DNA from: Pseudomonadota bacterium
GTDB taxonomy: Bacteria; Myxococcota_A; UBA796; CAJQPC01
Direction: 5' to 3'
Length of the DNA: 64,000 bases
NCBI GenBank assembly: GCA_024228935.1
Contig: JAAESX010000231.1
Coordinates: 56,172 to 120,171 of the forward strand
This document shows positions 63,672-64,000 of the stretch, in pieces. Both the position numbers and the translations under genes were made by a program. Every line of letters begins with the position of its first letter. The first letter of the stretch is position 1. The notes beneath the pieces were generated by a model. It was not told where the DNA came from. It saw only the letters and a list, made by a program, of their open reading frames with translations, and did not search any database.

Positions 63672-64000
63672 TCAGGGAACGTCGAGCCGGACCCCCTCGC
63701 CGTCGATGTCGGTGACCTCGAGCCACTCGGCTTCGAGCTCGAGCTCCCAGCGGGCGTGGTCGTCGTCGTTGCCAGTCGGCTGGACCAGGACCCAGCCCAG
63801 GTCCGGGTCGTCGAGCAGGTCGTCGTCCGTCGCGTCCAGGCCCGTGCGCAGGTCGAGGTCGAACGTACCGGCGTCTGTCGTGAGCCGGTTCCAGTCCAGG
63901 TCGCCGGGTCGGGTGCTCACGGCGTACCGCCCCTCGGACAGCACCTCGAGCTCGAGTCCGGCTTCCGTCCGGCCTGAGATGAGATGCAGCGGGTTGATCG
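63672..64000 (-). CDS. Hypothetical acidic protein (5' end off window)
   Basis: The frame stays open to the right edge, so only the C-terminal 109 codons are visible. The sequence is acidic and beta-rich (INPLHLISGRTEAGLELEVL, RLTTDAGTFDLDL, DPDLGWVLVQPTG, ARWELELEAEWLEV). It resembles no family I recognise. It ends at a TGA 20 bases after the terminator-like hairpin, to which it is convergent. Confidence 0.7.
   Translation of the reverse strand, partial: INPLHLISGRTEAGLELEVLSEGRYAVSTRPGDLDWNRLTTDAGTFDLDLRTGLDATDDDLLDDPDLGWVLVQPTGNDDDHARWELELEAEWLEVTDIDGEGVRLDVP

Overview
The window is a high-GC chromosomal segment that looks like an uncultured myxobacterium-type organism (Myxococcota, formerly Deltaproteobacteria). 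This is inference. It rests on three C-terminal Cys-hydrophobic-Arg anchors of the MYXO-CTERM kind, a DUF1592-type/DUF1552-type gene pair, four proteins with MopE-like DCDD...DCDG metal-binding repeats, a pseudokinase-ATPase-TPR regulator, PEGA and HDOD domain proteins, and many secreted proteins of unknown role. No tRNA, rRNA, CRISPR array, transposase or prophage gene was seen.

Layout. 1-8.4 kb: a glycine-rich repeat protein cut by the left edge, a frameshifted TPR membrane protein, a type IV pilin-like protein, the DUF1592/DUF1552/lipoprotein trio, and an abrupt head-to-head junction near 7.8 kb where a kinase-like gene and an FG-GAP gene are both truncated. 8.5-16.7 kb: MsrA, thioredoxin, a two-gene minus-strand operon (MYXO-CTERM protein then pseudokinase-ATPase-TPR protein), an interrupted UbiD decarboxylase and a coupled lipoprotein. 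16.8-24.3 kb: a B12-dependent radical SAM enzyme, a PQQ sugar dehydrogenase with c-heme sites, and a 1,388-residue calcium-repeat protein. 24.3-31.2 kb: an interrupted DnaJ/TPR protein, a Rieske fusion, HDOD, methyltransferase and small envelope proteins. 31.3-38.2 kb: ClpB, outer-membrane and lipoproteins, and a broken hybrid histidine kinase. 38.2-48 kb: a four-gene stop/start-overlapping operon (thioesterase, DASS transporter, stress protein, phosphatase-like), a degenerate GGDEF protein, ferredoxin, PEGA protein, FAD-linked dehydrogenase, and an ECF sigma/anti-sigma pair. 48-60.6 kb: two MopE-repeat proteins, a PGM1-like ATP-grasp ligase, an aspartic protease, and envelope polysaccharide genes (initiating transferase, KdsA, ABC export permease, GT-C transferase) with a FadL porin. 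60.6-64 kb: RpoH-type sigma factor, an interrupted fatty acid hydroxylase, a 1.5 kb region without a credible protein gene, and a gene cut by the right edge.

Three patterns stand out. First, the 1.5 kb region at 62.1-63.67 kb carries many hairpins closed by UUCG, GNRA or CUUG loops, all in the plus orientation, and ends in a 15-bp terminator-like hairpin; it looks like a long structured RNA. Second, at least seven predicted lipoproteins begin with signal peptides of only 6-9 residues before the lipobox cysteine and lack a basic n-region, and several cannot be extended upstream. Third, seven genes are broken by homopolymer-type frameshifts and/or in-frame stop codons. Sequencing or assembly error is the simplest explanation for the frameshifts, but the nonsense codons deserve checking.

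Genes are tightly packed and many pairs overlap as ATGA, GTGA, TTGA or TGATG, so translational coupling is probably common in this genome.
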